Part shown: positions 32,837 to 41,818 of the stretch, piece by piece | How the letters are laid out: each line of letters begins with the position of its first letter | Position numbering within the stretch: the first letter of the stretch is position 1 | Assembly (NCBI GenBank): GCA_002344785.1 | Contig: DDUL01000047.1 | Location: forward strand, 5,772 to 69,771 | Source of the DNA: Bdellovibrionaceae bacterium UBA2339 | GTDB lineage: Bacteria > Bdellovibrionota > Bdellovibrionia > Bdellovibrionales > JAMPXM01 | Reading direction: 5' to 3' | DNA length: 64,000 bases | Translations under genes and position numbers: made by a program | Notes under the pieces: model-generated | What the model was told of the DNA's origin: nothing | What the model saw: the letters and a program-made list of their open reading frames with translations, nothing else | Databases searched by the model: none

Positions 32837-33415
32837 CTAGGCCGTGGCGCGCTTGGGCTTTTTGGTCGCGGGTTTCTTTTTCTTCTTTGAGGGCGCGGAC
32901 TTTTTGCCTTCGCCTTTAGTCTTTGCGGTGCTTGCGGATTTCTTTCCCGCAGTCGCCGATGCGCGTGCGGGTGTGACGGCCTTTGCCGCCATGAGGTGAG
33001 CGACACTTTCTTTGAGCGTGGCCTCGTCGATGGAGTGTGAGCTGGGCGAGGGCTTCACCGTCATGCTGCGTGGTTTTTGCCCGGAAGTGAAAACACTCAC
33101 ACGATTGAGATCGCCATCGAGCATTCCCGGGCAGTGCACGACGAGGCTTTCGCCCTCGGGACTTTGTAAGCGGTAAGCGCGAACCAAGTCGCCGTTGGCA
33201 ATGCTTTCGGGTGTGCAATAGATCCGCGCATCCCATTCGCGGCCATGCACGCGAAGCTTGTTGTCGTCGATGTGCTCGATGAGAAGCGAGGTGTCTTCGA
33301 TCGGCTCGAGGTTTTCGAGGCTCAGTGCCTGCGGATTGAGGACCAACGACGATGTGATCATCGCCAACACAAAGTTGCGCCAAGCATGTGGGGGTAAATT
33401 TACCGAGCGTGACAT
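32837..33415 (-). CDS. Exported protein with Lys/Ala/Pro-rich tail
   Basis: 192 residues, with GAGGAAT before the ATG. Residues 10-33 make a signal peptide (Phe-Val-Leu-Ala-Met-Ile-Thr-Ser-Ser-Leu-Val-Leu). A 95-residue beta-rich domain follows with Asp-Asn-Lys-Leu-Arg-Val, Cys-Thr-Pro-Glu-Ser, and Val-His-Cys-Pro-Gly, the two cysteines probably bridged. The last 50 residues are Lys/Ala/Ser/Thr/Pro repeats (Lys-Lys-Lys-Pro-Ala-Thr-Lys-Lys-Pro), like a histone-H1-type nucleic-acid- or cell-wall-binding tail. The function is unknown. The 100 bases before the start are shared with the divergent ArsC-like gene. Confidence 0.6.
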   Translation of the reverse strand: MSRSVNLPPHAWRNFVLAMITSSLVLNPQALSLENLEPIEDTSLLIEHIDDNKLRVHGREWDARIYCTPESIANGDLVRAYRLQSPEGESLVVHCPGMLDGDLNRVSVFTSGQKPRSMTVKPSPSSHSIDEATLKESVAHLMAAKAVTPARASATAGKKSASTAKTKGEGKKSAPSKKKKKPATKKPKRATA

Positions 33416-33516
33416 AATTCCTCGCGTTGGCTTGGGTGAGTTTCAGCTCACATGATCGAGAAGAATTTGTCGAGGTCGCTTGACCGGATTGAGCGCGAGG
33501 CGCGACAAAGGTCGAT

Positions 33517-33885
33517 ATGGCCATTCTCGTCTATCAATACCCGGCGTGCAGCACTTGTCGAAAGGCGCTGCAATTTCTAAACACTCACTCGATCAAGTTT
33601 GAAACGCGACACATCGTGGAGTCGCCGCCCTCGATTGGGGAACTCACTCAAGCATTGGCGTTGCTTCGATCCGAAGACGGCGATCTCAAGAATCTGTTCA
33701 ACACGTCCGGCGAGTTGTACCGAGAGATGAAAGTCGCCGAGAAGTTGAAGAGCGGAATGAAAGACGAAGAAGCCCTGAAGCTCTTGGCCGCCCATGGAAA
33801 GCTCATCAAGCGCCCCTTGGTGATCGGACCCAAATGGGTGTTGGTGGGTTTTCGAGAAGAGGCATGGTCCAGGCGCCTTTTGTAG
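33517..33885 (+). CDS. ArsC/Spx-family thioredoxin-fold protein
   Basis: 122 residues with AAAGG before the ATG. Tyr-Pro-Ala-Cys-Ser-Thr-Cys-Arg-Lys-Ala is the Cys-x-x-Cys site of the ArsC/Spx/YffB family, and Arg-Pro-Leu-Val-Ile-Gly at about residue 100 is the conserved cis-Pro loop. The Arg-His-Ile-Val-Glu-Ser-Pro-Pro link and the acidic helix after it match the arsenate reductase-like group. There is no arsenic operon around it, so it is likelier a general thiol-redox or Spx-like protein than an arsenate reductase. Length and pattern are complete. Confidence 0.9.
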   Translation: MAILVYQYPACSTCRKALQFLNTHSIKFETRHIVESPPSIGELTQALALLRSEDGDLKNLFNTSGELYREMKVAEKLKSGMKDEEALKLLAAHGKLIKRPLVIGPKWVLVGFREEAWSRRLL

Positions 33886-33979
33886 CTCGCGAGGTTGAAA
33901 ATTGTAAGATCTTGTTTCGCCGCCATCTCGACCTATCGCAGTCTCAATCGATCTGCGTAGCATGAGGCTGAGGTGAAGC

Positions 33980-35029
33980 ATGTTACTGAGGCGCGATCAA
34001 AGTCAGCGGCTGAATCGAACAAATCGGAAGCCTGGGCAAAGGCTGCGACTTTCAATTGTCGTCGCAGCAGTCCTCGGATTCAGCGCACTGGCCTCTGTTT
34101 CAGCGCATGCTCTGGGATATGGCGATCCGATTTTTGTGTCTTCAACCGCGCTCACGCAGGTCTTTCCAACTGAAGAGATGCGGATCCAGCCGGATTTCGC
34201 TTCGCAATTGCAGATGAAAGTCTCACCGTTTCGCTTTCAACTCAATGCCAGCGAGATCCACAGCGATGATCCCAGTCAGGCGCAGGGCGCGGGACTGGTG
34301 ATGTCGGCGGTGTGGACGCTTCGACAAACTGAACGGGCGGCCTATGGCTTCGGTTTGGCGTTTGCGGGATTCTCGGGTGCGGGTCCATCGCTACTGCTTG
34401 TTGCGGGCTCGCCGCTGGAGCAGTTTACGGCTGATGCCAAGCAAAGTGGCATGGTGGCGGCGCTCACAGCCAACATGGATCTGACTCGCGCATGGGAGTC
34501 GTGGAATCTTCCGATGTTCATCGGTTTGTCATTCAATCATCTCGCATCGCAGGCGCAAGCCGACTTTGTGTCGGTGGATCGAGATGGTCTCAATGCCAGT
34601 ATGCCCTTTGGCGCGGTGAACGTGAAACGTGATTCGAAGCTGACCGGGGTGGGTTTGTTTACCGGCATCGGATCGCAGTTTAAGATCTTCGACGACTTAT
34701 TGCGACTTACGCCGTTTGCGATGATCTCAGTTCCGGTGCAAAAGCCACAGGAAGACATCGTGCTGTCCGACACGCGCTTCACGAGCCGCGTTCCTTTGCA
34801 CGACACCAAGCCCTTCATTCCTATTTACGGAGCCGAGGTGAGCCTGCCGAAGTGGGGCTTGTCGTTTTTGTGGACTCCGGCACGCTTGGCTCAAGGTGTA
34901 AGTGTGACGACGATGTCATGGACCAAGTCGTGGGATTTTCCGAGCCCCTCGCGCGAAGCCTCGACTTCCGGCGAAGCTTCGCCAGCGTCGCCCGCGGCGC
35001 CGGCGGGCGAAGCGCTGACGGCACCATAA
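33980..35029 (+). CDS. Exported, probable outer-membrane beta-barrel protein
   Basis: 349 residues. GAGGTGA stands six bases before the ATG. The long basic N-terminus and hydrophobic core ending in Ala-His-Ala form a signal peptide. The body is a run of amphipathic strands and Gly/Ser turns (Gly-Phe-Gly-Leu-Ala-Phe-Ala-Gly-Phe, Phe-Thr-Gly-Ile-Gly-Ser-Gln-Phe, Leu-Arg-Leu-Thr-Pro-Phe-Ala). The last strand-like segment is followed by a Ser/Pro/Ala-rich tail of 30 residues, so the C-terminal strand signal is not at the very end. It is a barrel or a beta-sandwich of unknown function. The next gene starts 48 bases later. Confidence 0.6.
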   Translation: MLLRRDQSQRLNRTNRKPGQRLRLSIVVAAVLGFSALASVSAHALGYGDPIFVSSTALTQVFPTEEMRIQPDFASQLQMKVSPFRFQLNASEIHSDDPSQAQGAGLVMSAVWTLRQTERAAYGFGLAFAGFSGAGPSLLLVAGSPLEQFTADAKQSGMVAALTANMDLTRAWESWNLPMFIGLSFNHLASQAQADFVSVDRDGLNASMPFGAVNVKRDSKLTGVGLFTGIGSQFKIFDDLLRLTPFAMISVPVQKPQEDIVLSDTRFTSRVPLHDTKPFIPIYGAEVSLPKWGLSFLWTPARLAQGVSVTTMSWTKSWDFPSPSREASTSGEASPASPAAPAGEALTAP

Positions 35030-35077
35030 AGGAAAAAATCTTTTGGATTTCAAGTCCGCGCATGTGAGCGTTGGGGA

Positions 35078-36601
35078 ATGGCAATCTTCAATCGGCTCAA
35101 GCAAGCTGTCTTAGGCAACATCAAAAGACTTGTCCGACGAGTGGCTTGGACTCTGCTCATTGGCATCGTGGGAACCTATATTGTGGTGGCGATGGGGCTT
35201 GCGATCCTCAAGTTTTGGCCGGCCCCTGAGTTTCATGTGGAAGAGGCGCTGACGGCGAACTCACAGAGTCCGCATCGCATTCGACTTCTCGCTAAGGGTG
35301 AGGACAGTTTGCGAGCGCGCTTGGCGATGATTCGCTCGGCGAAGCAGAGTTTGGAACTTGAGTTCTTCATTTACAATGTCGATGAGGCGAGTCGACTCCT
35401 GACTCGCGCCCTGATCGAACGCGCGCAGGCCGGAGTGAAGATCCGCGTGCTCGTGGACTTTTCTGCACCCGTATTCCAGTTGCAGCCGATTTATGCTCGG
35501 CATCTGCGCGCTCATGGCATTGAGGTGCGCTACTACAACACCAGCGCCAATTACCGTATCGTGAGTTTGCAACATCGAAGTCATCGTAAGCTGCTCATTG
35601 CCGATGCGCATGCGGTGATCACCGGTGGACGCAATATTGGCGATGAGTATTTTGATTTGCACCCGAAATTCAACTTCCTCGATAGTGATGTTGAATTGGC
35701 CGGGCCGATTGTGGAGCGCATTCGCGAAAGCTTTGATCTCTATTGGACTTCGGATTTCAGTTCAGAGCCGCCGCAAATCGCGGTGCCGCTTTCAAGCGAA
35801 GAGTTGCAGACGGTGCAGAAGCTCTTTGCCGAACAAGGTCGTGATGCTGAGTTGCGCGCGCACTTTGATCCAGCGCCAGCGCCAGCGCCAGAACCAGCAC
35901 CAGCACAGGGAGCAGCACTTCAAGTTGATCCCCCCAGGGGCCCCAAAGCTCACGCCTGCGAAGATCTGAGCTTTGTGACCGACTACCCTGCTCAAGGAGA
36001 AAACCAACGTCAGGTCTTCACTCGCTTGGTGGAGGAGTTGGGAAAGGCCGAAGAGGAAATCGTCGGCGAAAGCCCCTACTTTGTGATTCGCGAAGGAGGG
36101 CACGCCGCGCTCAAGCAAGTGATTGCACGGGGCGTGAAGTTGAAGGTGTTGACCAATAGCTTGGGTTCGACGGATGCGTTCTACACGGTTTCGGCGTTGG
36201 CCTCGCGCATGGATTGGATCGCGGATTCGGGGATTGAGTTGTGGGCCTACGATGGTCGAAGCTTGCCAGAAGTTTCCAGCCAACAGTGGACGACTTCGCA
36301 TCGCTGGGGGCTGCACTCCAAGCGCGCGGTGATCGATCGAAAGCATGTGCTCATCGGCACCTACAATGTGGATCCGCGTTCGGCGAACTTGAATTCAGAA
36401 TTGATACTGATCTGTCGCAATCAGCCGGAGTTTGCGGCTGAAGTTCTGGCCGACCTCGAACTTCGTCTGGGTCAGTCCCAGAAAGTGATGGGCGACGGTT
36501 CATGGCAGTTGATGCCTTTGATTCAGGACGCCAGCGGGACACAAGTGCTCATGAGTATCTTGTCATTGCCGCTGGTCCGGATGTTTGATTTCCTATTGTA
36601 G
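35078..36601 (+). CDS. Phospholipase D / cardiolipin synthase-like protein
   Basis: 507 residues with a membrane helix at about 22-45. Two HKD motifs are seen: His169-x-Lys171-x4-Asp176 and His413-x-Lys415-x4-Asp420. Gly-Gly-Arg-Asn-Ile-Gly-Asp-Glu-Tyr-Phe and Gly-Thr-Tyr-Asn-Val-Asp-Pro-Arg-Ser follow them, as in ClsC/YmdC-type enzymes. A Pro-Ala repeat (residues 267-282 or so) links the halves. The enzyme could make cardiolipin or cleave phosphodiesters at the inner membrane. Both active sites are intact. The following response-regulator gene starts 38 bases after the stop and may be coupled. Confidence 0.9.
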   Translation: MAIFNRLKQAVLGNIKRLVRRVAWTLLIGIVGTYIVVAMGLAILKFWPAPEFHVEEALTANSQSPHRIRLLAKGEDSLRARLAMIRSAKQSLELEFFIYNVDEASRLLTRALIERAQAGVKIRVLVDFSAPVFQLQPIYARHLRAHGIEVRYYNTSANYRIVSLQHRSHRKLLIADAHAVITGGRNIGDEYFDLHPKFNFLDSDVELAGPIVERIRESFDLYWTSDFSSEPPQIAVPLSSEELQTVQKLFAEQGRDAELRAHFDPAPAPAPEPAPAQGAALQVDPPRGPKAHACEDLSFVTDYPAQGENQRQVFTRLVEELGKAEEEIVGESPYFVIREGGHAALKQVIARGVKLKVLTNSLGSTDAFYTVSALASRMDWIADSGIELWAYDGRSLPEVSSQQWTTSHRWGLHSKRAVIDRKHVLIGTYNVDPRSANLNSELILICRNQPEFAAEVLADLELRLGQSQKVMGDGSWQLMPLIQDASGTQVLMSILSLPLVRMFDFLL

Positions 36602-36638
36602 TAGCTCTGAATCAGGGCGAGAAAGGCCCGTGGCGGGT

Positions 36639-37376
36639 ATGGCGAAAGCGCCGATTCGATTATTAGTTGTCGAAGATGAAGTCGAACTGCTCGATGTCGT
36701 GTCACGGCTTTTCACCTCACTCGGATTTCAAGTCAAAGTCGCCAGCGACGGCCAAGCCGCCTGGGGACTGTGCGAGTCGGAAGACTTCGACATTGTTCTG
36801 AGCGATGTGCGTATGCGGGGGCTCAACGGACTTGAATTGCTCAAACGCCTCAAGGCTCGCAACGCGGATCGACCCAAAGTCGTGATGATGTCGGGTTATA
36901 GCGATATTCCGATCTCAAAATTTTACGCCGAAGGCGCCGACGGATTTTTCGAAAAGCCCTTTAGCTCGGAGTCTGTGCGGCAGTTTCTGATCGACGGCCT
37001 CGTGCCGAGTTTTGAAAGATGGGCGAAGTACAATCGTAAACCCGCCTCGGAGCGCGTGAGTTTCACCTTTCGATCTTTTGATGAAGCGCTTCGAACGCGA
37101 AGCCTCAAGGCCGGGCGCCAAGGTTTCTTTCAGCCGAGCGACGCGCAGCTGCCGATGCTGGGCACATTTGTGGATTTCGAGTTTCACTTTCGCGACTCAC
37201 CTGGGCTTGAGAAGATCGAGGGCCAAGGCATCGTGAGGTTTCACCAGTCGGGTGAGGCGCCTCAGACGCTCGCGGGATTCGGCGTGGAGATCTTGCAACT
37301 TGAGTTGAGCGTCGGAAAGAAGTGGGTTGAGCATGTTCGCGATTGGGGAATCGTTGCGAGCATTCCCGAGTCATGA
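36639..37376 (+). CDS. Response regulator with PilZ-like C-terminal domain
   Basis: 245 residues from the ATG at 36639. The receiver domain is complete: acidic pair Glu-Asp-Glu, Asp56 (Ser-Asp-Val-Arg-Met), Thr/Ser (Met-Met-Ser-Gly-Tyr) and Lys106 (Glu-Lys-Pro-Phe). The C-terminal part from about 150 has Val-Ser-Phe-Thr-Phe, Phe-Val-Asp-Phe-Glu-Phe-His-Phe and Gly-Gln-Gly-Ile-Val-Arg-Phe, ending in Gly-Phe-Gly-Val-Glu-Ile. This fits the PilZ/TIGR02266-like beta barrel used to bind cyclic di-GMP, but the Arg-x-x-x-Arg start of the binding site is not clear, so ligand binding is uncertain. No cognate kinase is adjacent. Confidence 0.8.
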   Translation: MAKAPIRLLVVEDEVELLDVVSRLFTSLGFQVKVASDGQAAWGLCESEDFDIVLSDVRMRGLNGLELLKRLKARNADRPKVVMMSGYSDIPISKFYAEGADGFFEKPFSSESVRQFLIDGLVPSFERWAKYNRKPASERVSFTFRSFDEALRTRSLKAGRQGFFQPSDAQLPMLGTFVDFEFHFRDSPGLEKIEGQGIVRFHQSGEAPQTLAGFGVEILQLELSVGKKWVEHVRDWGIVASIPES

Positions 37377-37400
37377 TGAGAAATCAGCAGACACTCAGTC

Positions 37401-37739
37401 TCAGCTTGCAGTGAGCTTCAATCCCAAAATCGACACCACGAGAAGAAGCATGAAGCCGACACGTGCCAATGAGGCAGGTTCCTGAAACAAGAAAACGCCG
37501 AGTACGGCAGTTCCCAACGCGCCAATGCCAACCCAAACCGCATAGGCTGTGCCGATCGGTAGCGTCTGTGCCGCACGCGCCAGAAGAAACATGCTGAGGG
37601 CAAGCGCCGCGAGAGTCGCAAGGCTCGGAGCCAAGCGTTTGAATCCGTCGGTGTACTTCAGTCCAATTGCCCAAGCGATTTCCAAAAATCCCGCAGCGAA
37701 AAGATAGACCCAAGCTTTTTGCATCGTCGGCATTTCCAT
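37401..37739 (-). CDS. gdx: Guanidinium exporter Gdx (SugE-type SMR protein)
   Basis: 112 residues with four helices. Glu at about 20 in Phe-Leu-Glu-Ile-Ala-Trp-Ala-Ile-Gly-Leu-Lys-Tyr-Thr is the essential SMR glutamate. The Ala-Trp-Ala-(I/V)-Gly-Leu-Lys-Tyr-Thr-x-Gly-Phe stretch is the SugE/Gdx signature, different from EmrE. Pro-Ile-Gly-Thr-Ala-Tyr-Ala-Val-Trp-x-Gly-Ile-Gly and the final Gly-Leu-Lys-Leu follow the family. Gdx exports guanidinium in exchange for protons. GAGGA lies seven bases before the ATG. I could not find a guanidine riboswitch in the 140 bases shared with the divergent barrel gene. Confidence 0.92.
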   Translation of the reverse strand: MEMPTMQKAWVYLFAAGFLEIAWAIGLKYTDGFKRLAPSLATLAALALSMFLLARAAQTLPIGTAYAVWVGIGALGTAVLGVFLFQEPASLARVGFMLLLVVSILGLKLTAS

Positions 37740-37879
37740 ATCTTGTCCTCTTCATCGCGACTCAAGTCGTGATTGTGTCTGAACTGTTTTGTGGAGGCAT
37801 GCCGAGAAGTCAAGGTGAGGTCGAGGGCAGCTTGCCGGGCTTTGGGCGCGAGTCTCACACTGAAGACTCGGAGGCTGAG

Positions 37880-38617
37880 ATGGCAAATATCATATCGAAT
37901 CTATGGGCGATCCTAAGATCGAATTTCGAGTCCTCGCGGCGAATGCATCAGTTGCTGCTCGGAGCTTTGCTGATCACGGGTGGCGTGTTCGGCGAACAGA
38001 CGGTCGCGGCCAAAGAAGTTCCGGCGCAAGGCCGAGTCTTCGCAGGTCTGTCGCAAGTCAAACCGACTCAGTTCAACGATGAAATGCGAGCCCAAGGACT
38101 TAAAGAGCTTACGCAAGCCGGAATGTTCGGGGCCGAGATCACATTCCCGATGCTCAAGATCTTTGAATTGGGAATGAGCTACACGCGACGGCCTTTGTTT
38201 CTTGATGAGAAAGACTCGGTGCAAAGTACGGAGTATGAGGCCAGCCTCACTCAAGACGCCGTCTTCGGCGTGGCGCGCGTGGCCTTCTTTAAAACTCCTT
38301 GGCTTCGTGCCGATGTGTTCGGCGCAGTAGGCGGCGCCAATACCAGCATCAAAATCAAGACGGCTACGCAAGACGGAGAGTTGGCCAAGAAAGAAGCCAA
38401 TGATTGGTTCGCAACCTTGGTCACACGCGCTGGAGCTTCAGTCGGCGTCGGCTATAATCAAGTCTTCTTCTATGTTGAAGGCGGGTATGAAACCAACAAA
38501 GTGGATTCCTTCAAACGAACTGGCAACTTAAATGGTAACATTCAAAGTTTGGATCTGAGCGGCAGCTATGTGTCCATTGGCTTGATGTTCGATGGCGTCA
38601 AGGCGACGCGAAACTAA
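37880..38617 (+). CDS. Exported beta-barrel protein of unknown function
   Basis: 245 residues from the ATG at 37880, which has GGAGG six bases upstream; an inner ATG at 37943 is less likely. A signal peptide core (Leu-Leu-Leu-Gly-Ala-Leu-Leu-Ile-Thr-Gly-Gly) ends near Val-Ala-Ala. The mature part has alternating strands: Arg-Val-Phe-Ala-Gly-Leu-Ser, Phe-Gly-Val-Ala-Arg-Val-Ala-Phe, Ala-Ser-Val-Gly-Val-Gly-Tyr, Phe-Tyr-Val-Glu-Gly-Gly-Tyr and a last strand before Ser-Ile-Gly-Leu-Met-Phe-Asp-Gly. This suggests a small outer-membrane barrel of about eight strands. The frame extends upstream antisense to gdx, but that part has no start signal. Its stop shares CTAA with the convergent kinase. Confidence 0.65.
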   Translation: MANIISNLWAILRSNFESSRRMHQLLLGALLITGGVFGEQTVAAKEVPAQGRVFAGLSQVKPTQFNDEMRAQGLKELTQAGMFGAEITFPMLKIFELGMSYTRRPLFLDEKDSVQSTEYEASLTQDAVFGVARVAFFKTPWLRADVFGAVGGANTSIKIKTATQDGELAKKEANDWFATLVTRAGASVGVGYNQVFFYVEGGYETNKVDSFKRTGNLNGNIQSLDLSGSYVSIGLMFDGVKATRN

Positions 38618-39690
38618 GCCTTGGGCAGCGCCATCAAAAAGCTGGGGCGCTTCGCTTTAGAGTCGTACTTCAATTCACCGCCATGCGCCTCGGCAATGGT
38701 TTTGGCCACCAGCAAGCCAAAGCCCATGCCTCCTACAGCAAGGCGAGTCGATTTCGGTTGAAAGAGCTTTCTTTGTTCTGGTTCAGAGAGGGCTTGGCCG
38801 CTGTTTTCCACGCGTAGAATCCACATGGCGCCCTCAAGTTGCGCGCGAATCGAAATCTCGGCCTGAGGGATTTTGTTCTCCTCAATGTGCTCGGCGGCAT
38901 TGCGAAGCAAGTTGATAAACAAGTGCGAGAGCAAGCCCGCCGATCCCCGCACTTGCATTGTCGGCTCAAGCTCACATTTGAACTGAACATTCGGATACAT
39001 GCGTTCGTGTAAACTGACGACTTCGCCGATCAGTGGGCGAAGCGCGATGTTTTGGTTCATCATTTCGGCGTTGGACTCTTCGTTTCGCGCCAGTCGCGCA
39101 AAGAACTGCATGGTCTGATCTAGGCTTCCGATCGTGCGCAGAAGCCGAGCGGCTGGTTCAGGAGCAAGCTGTCCTTGCGCTCGCAGGAGATCGACTTCCA
39201 AATTCAATACCGTGAGCGGGGTCTTCACCTCATGCACCAACATGCCGGTGTAAAGTCCAAGTTGGCTGGATTTGAGCAGGGGGAAAAGTCGTTCATGCAA
39301 CAGCAGTTCGCGCTGAGCAAACCAAGCCATCGCAAGACTCCATGTCAGAACATAGACGAGTCCCTTAGCGGATTGAGCCAATTGCGACTGTAGGGGATGA
39401 ATGGCCTCGACCAAGGCATCGGTGATGAGAATCCATGAGATCGAATAAATCGCCGACACAAAGAACACCGAGGTGTTGAAGCGCCTGGATTCATCGCCAT
39501 TGAGGAGTCGAATTTCACGCTGAACATACCAAGACAGCACGAGGCTTGAGGCCAATACAAAGAAAATGCCTTTGAGGTTCTGCAGTCGAAGCGCCGTCTC
39601 GCCAGCGAAGTAGTGATACACCAGAGCATCTGTACCGATGATCCAGGTTGCCGTGATGATGAGGCAGGTGAAGAAGATTCGAAGCTGCAT
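38614..39690 (-). CDS. Sensor histidine kinase with duplicated two-helix membrane module
   Basis: 358 residues. The N-terminal part is a tandem duplication: residues 16-60 and 86-130 both read Trp-(Ile/Leu)-x-x-Thr-Asp-Ala-Leu-Val, a gap, then a Lys-Gly-(Ile/Leu)-(Phe/Val)-x-Val-Leu helix ending in Arg-Glu-(Ile/Leu). HisKA follows with His153 in Leu-Val-His-Glu-Val-Lys-Thr-Pro-Leu-Thr. The HATPase domain has Asn-Leu-Leu-Arg-Asn-Ala-Ala-Glu and Gly-Met-Gly-Phe-Gly-Leu. The module itself is known from PAS-bearing sensors; here no PAS domain follows. A CAAAGA-CGAA-TCTTTG hairpin lies at 39701-39716, close before the ATG. No response regulator is adjacent. The 220-base divergent region to the hybrid kinase probably holds both promoters. 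Confidence 0.88.
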   Translation of the reverse strand: MQLRIFFTCLIITATWIIGTDALVYHYFAGETALRLQNLKGIFFVLASSLVLSWYVQREIRLLNGDESRRFNTSVFFVSAIYSISWILITDALVEAIHPLQSQLAQSAKGLVYVLTWSLAMAWFAQRELLLHERLFPLLKSSQLGLYTGMLVHEVKTPLTVLNLEVDLLRAQGQLAPEPAARLLRTIGSLDQTMQFFARLARNEESNAEMMNQNIALRPLIGEVVSLHERMYPNVQFKCELEPTMQVRGSAGLLSHLFINLLRNAAEHIEENKIPQAEISIRAQLEGAMWILRVENSGQALSEPEQRKLFQPKSTRLAVGGMGFGLLVAKTIAEAHGGELKYDSKAKRPSFLMALPKA

Positions 39691-39910
39691 TCCTACTTAT
39701 CAAAGACGAATCTTTGTCGGTCGGGCAATGGATTCTTTGGATTCACTCGCTGTGCCGGACTATGGGCGCTGGCGGCCACTTGACCTTTACTCATGGAGCC
39801 TCAAGGTCAGGTTGAGGTTTGCCCTTTGTCCGATGAAGCTTTGATTAATCTGCTGAGGTAGAGGCTTCGGCCGTGTGACATTGTCGAATTTGGGCGTAGG
39901 CTGAAACTCA

Positions 39911-41794
39911 ATGCCAATCGCTACATCGCTCATCGCGCAGACACGTAATACCTTCTTCTGGGTCACGGACGAACACGGTGTTTGCCGTTTTGCAAATGAG
40001 GCCTATGCCAAGCTCTTCGGTTTGGACTCGAAGCTTGTGTTGAGCAAGCGCTTGGATGAAATCTTCCCCAAGGAGTATGCCGAGGAGTATCAGCGCAATA
40101 ATCTCAAGGTGATCCGCGAAGGCATCTACTTGCAGACCTACGAAATGGGACCAAGCCTTCGCGGCGGCGCCGAAGCTCATTATCTCGTCAATAAGTTCCC
40201 GGTGCAGATCGGCGATGAAGTTTGCTGTGGCGGCTTTGCGGTCGATGTGGAAGAGCTTTATAGCGAAAGCGAAAGTCGCTTGCGGGAGTTGAACAAGCTT
40301 TCGCAAGTCGCTGAGCGCACCACGAATGCGGTGATTCTCACGGATCCTGAAGTTCGAATCGAGTGGGTGAATCAAGGCTTCACGCGAATCACCGAATACA
40401 CGCTGGATGAGGTCAAAGGTCGAAAGCCCTTTGAACTTTTGCATGGTCCGGAGACGGATGCCGAAGAAGTACGGCGCATTCGCGCAGGCTTGGAGCGCGG
40501 TGAAGGCTTCAACGCCACACTTGTGAACTACAGCAAATCCGGACGCAAGTTCTGGATGCAGATCGAGGCACGACCTTACTTCGATCAGCGCGGAAAAGTG
40601 CTCGGCTTTGTCGCCATCGAACAAGATGTCACAGAGCGAGTGAGTCTCACGGAGCAACTCATCCATACGGAGAGGCTCGCCAGTCTCGGCACACTGGCGG
40701 CGGGTGTGGCCCACGAGATCAATAACCCGCTAGCCGTCTTACGCAATGACCTTGAACTTCTCAAAGGCCGCTGCGACTTGGATCTGACGCGATCCTTTGT
40801 GGCCATCGAGAGAATCGCCACCATCGTAAAGGGCCTTCGCGAGTATGCTCGGGTCGAGTCGAAGACCGACGAGATGTTCTCGCCTTCGGAAGTCGTCTGT
40901 AGCACTTTGCAGTTTCTGGCGTCGCTGCTTGAAAAGCAGGGAATTGAAGTGCGGACCTCGCTGAGTGCGCAGGGCCTCGTGCAAGGTCACTCGAGCCGTT
41001 TCCAACAAGTGATCACCAACATCATCATCAATGCGCGCGATGCGCTGATGTCGACCACGGCCACATCGGCAGATTCGCCGTCGCCGGTGATCGAAGTCGC
41101 CGTAACGACGGCGGATGACGGTCGCGAATTTGAAGTTCGCATTCGCGACAATGGTCCCGGAATCGATAAGGCCATCATGGCCCGAATTTTTGATCCCTTT
41201 TTCACCACCAAGGCACGGACACATGGCACCGGCATTGGACTTTCAATTTCTCAGTCGATCATTCGCGAAATGCACGGAAGCATCACAGCCGCCAACATTC
41301 AGCCACAAGGCGCTGAGTTTTTGATTCGCCTGCCGCGCACCGAAGCGGCGGAGTCGAGTTTGCGGGATCCGCATGCGGTGCATGTTGCCGGTGGCCTCGA
41401 GGCGGGCGGCAACTCCAAGCCGGCTTCGCTCACTTTGCCTGCACTCAGGATTCTGCTGGTTGATGATGAGACCGCTCTGAGAAATTTGATCGCTCAGCAT
41501 CTTTCGATGGTGGGTCCGAGCGTGAGCGAGGCCAAAAGCGGGAGTGAAGCCTTGCAACTTCTCGCCAGCGGCGAATTTGATTTGTTGATCACGGATCACC
41601 TCATGTCGCAGATGACGGGCCTGCAACTCATCGAGACCGCACGTCAGCGCTTTCCGCGATTGCCTTGCATCTTGCTCACCGGCGGATTGATGGACGATGC
41701 GCAGATTCGTAGCCTCAACATCGGCTTTCTAGAAAAGCCCTTTGGGCCGGCGGATCTTGTGAAGGTGATTTTGGAGATGGGTATTAAGACTTGA
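39911..41794 (+). CDS. Hybrid histidine kinase (PAS-PAS-HisKA-HATPase-REC)
   Basis: 627 residues with no membrane segment. PAS1 spans about 8-115, PAS2 about 130-245 (Ala-Val-Ile-Leu-Thr-Asp-Pro-Glu, Trp-Val-Asn-Gln-Gly-Phe). His268 lies in Val-Ala-His-Glu-Ile-Asn-Asn-Pro-Leu. The HATPase domain has Ile-Ile-Asn-Ala-Arg-Asp-Ala, Asp-Asn-Gly-Pro-Gly and Gly-Thr-Gly-Ile-Gly-Leu-Ser. A C-terminal receiver has Asp562 in Leu-Ile-Thr-Asp-His-Leu and Lys-Pro-Phe near the end. The two PAS folds would sense a cytoplasmic signal; no heme or flavin Cys is recognised. Phosphotransfer to the fused receiver is expected, so the output is probably relayed. It runs convergent to a short-chain dehydrogenase 25 bases away. 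Confidence 0.93.
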   Translation: MPIATSLIAQTRNTFFWVTDEHGVCRFANEAYAKLFGLDSKLVLSKRLDEIFPKEYAEEYQRNNLKVIREGIYLQTYEMGPSLRGGAEAHYLVNKFPVQIGDEVCCGGFAVDVEELYSESESRLRELNKLSQVAERTTNAVILTDPEVRIEWVNQGFTRITEYTLDEVKGRKPFELLHGPETDAEEVRRIRAGLERGEGFNATLVNYSKSGRKFWMQIEARPYFDQRGKVLGFVAIEQDVTERVSLTEQLIHTERLASLGTLAAGVAHEINNPLAVLRNDLELLKGRCDLDLTRSFVAIERIATIVKGLREYARVESKTDEMFSPSEVVCSTLQFLASLLEKQGIEVRTSLSAQGLVQGHSSRFQQVITNIIINARDALMSTTATSADSPSPVIEVAVTTADDGREFEVRIRDNGPGIDKAIMARIFDPFFTTKARTHGTGIGLSISQSIIREMHGSITAANIQPQGAEFLIRLPRTEAAESSLRDPHAVHVAGGLEAGGNSKPASLTLPALRILLVDDETALRNLIAQHLSMVGPSVSEAKSGSEALQLLASGEFDLLITDHLMSQMTGLQLIETARQRFPRLPCILLTGGLMDDAQIRSLNIGFLEKPFGPADLVKVILEMGIKT

Positions 41795-41818
41795 GTGAGT
41801 CGCAGAGCCCAAGACTTC

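Noticed and set aside
37740..37879. Possible guanidine riboswitch for gdx
   Set aside because: The known ykkC-type signatures, such as paired ACGR loops or the ykkC core, are not present on the gdx strand as far as I can see.
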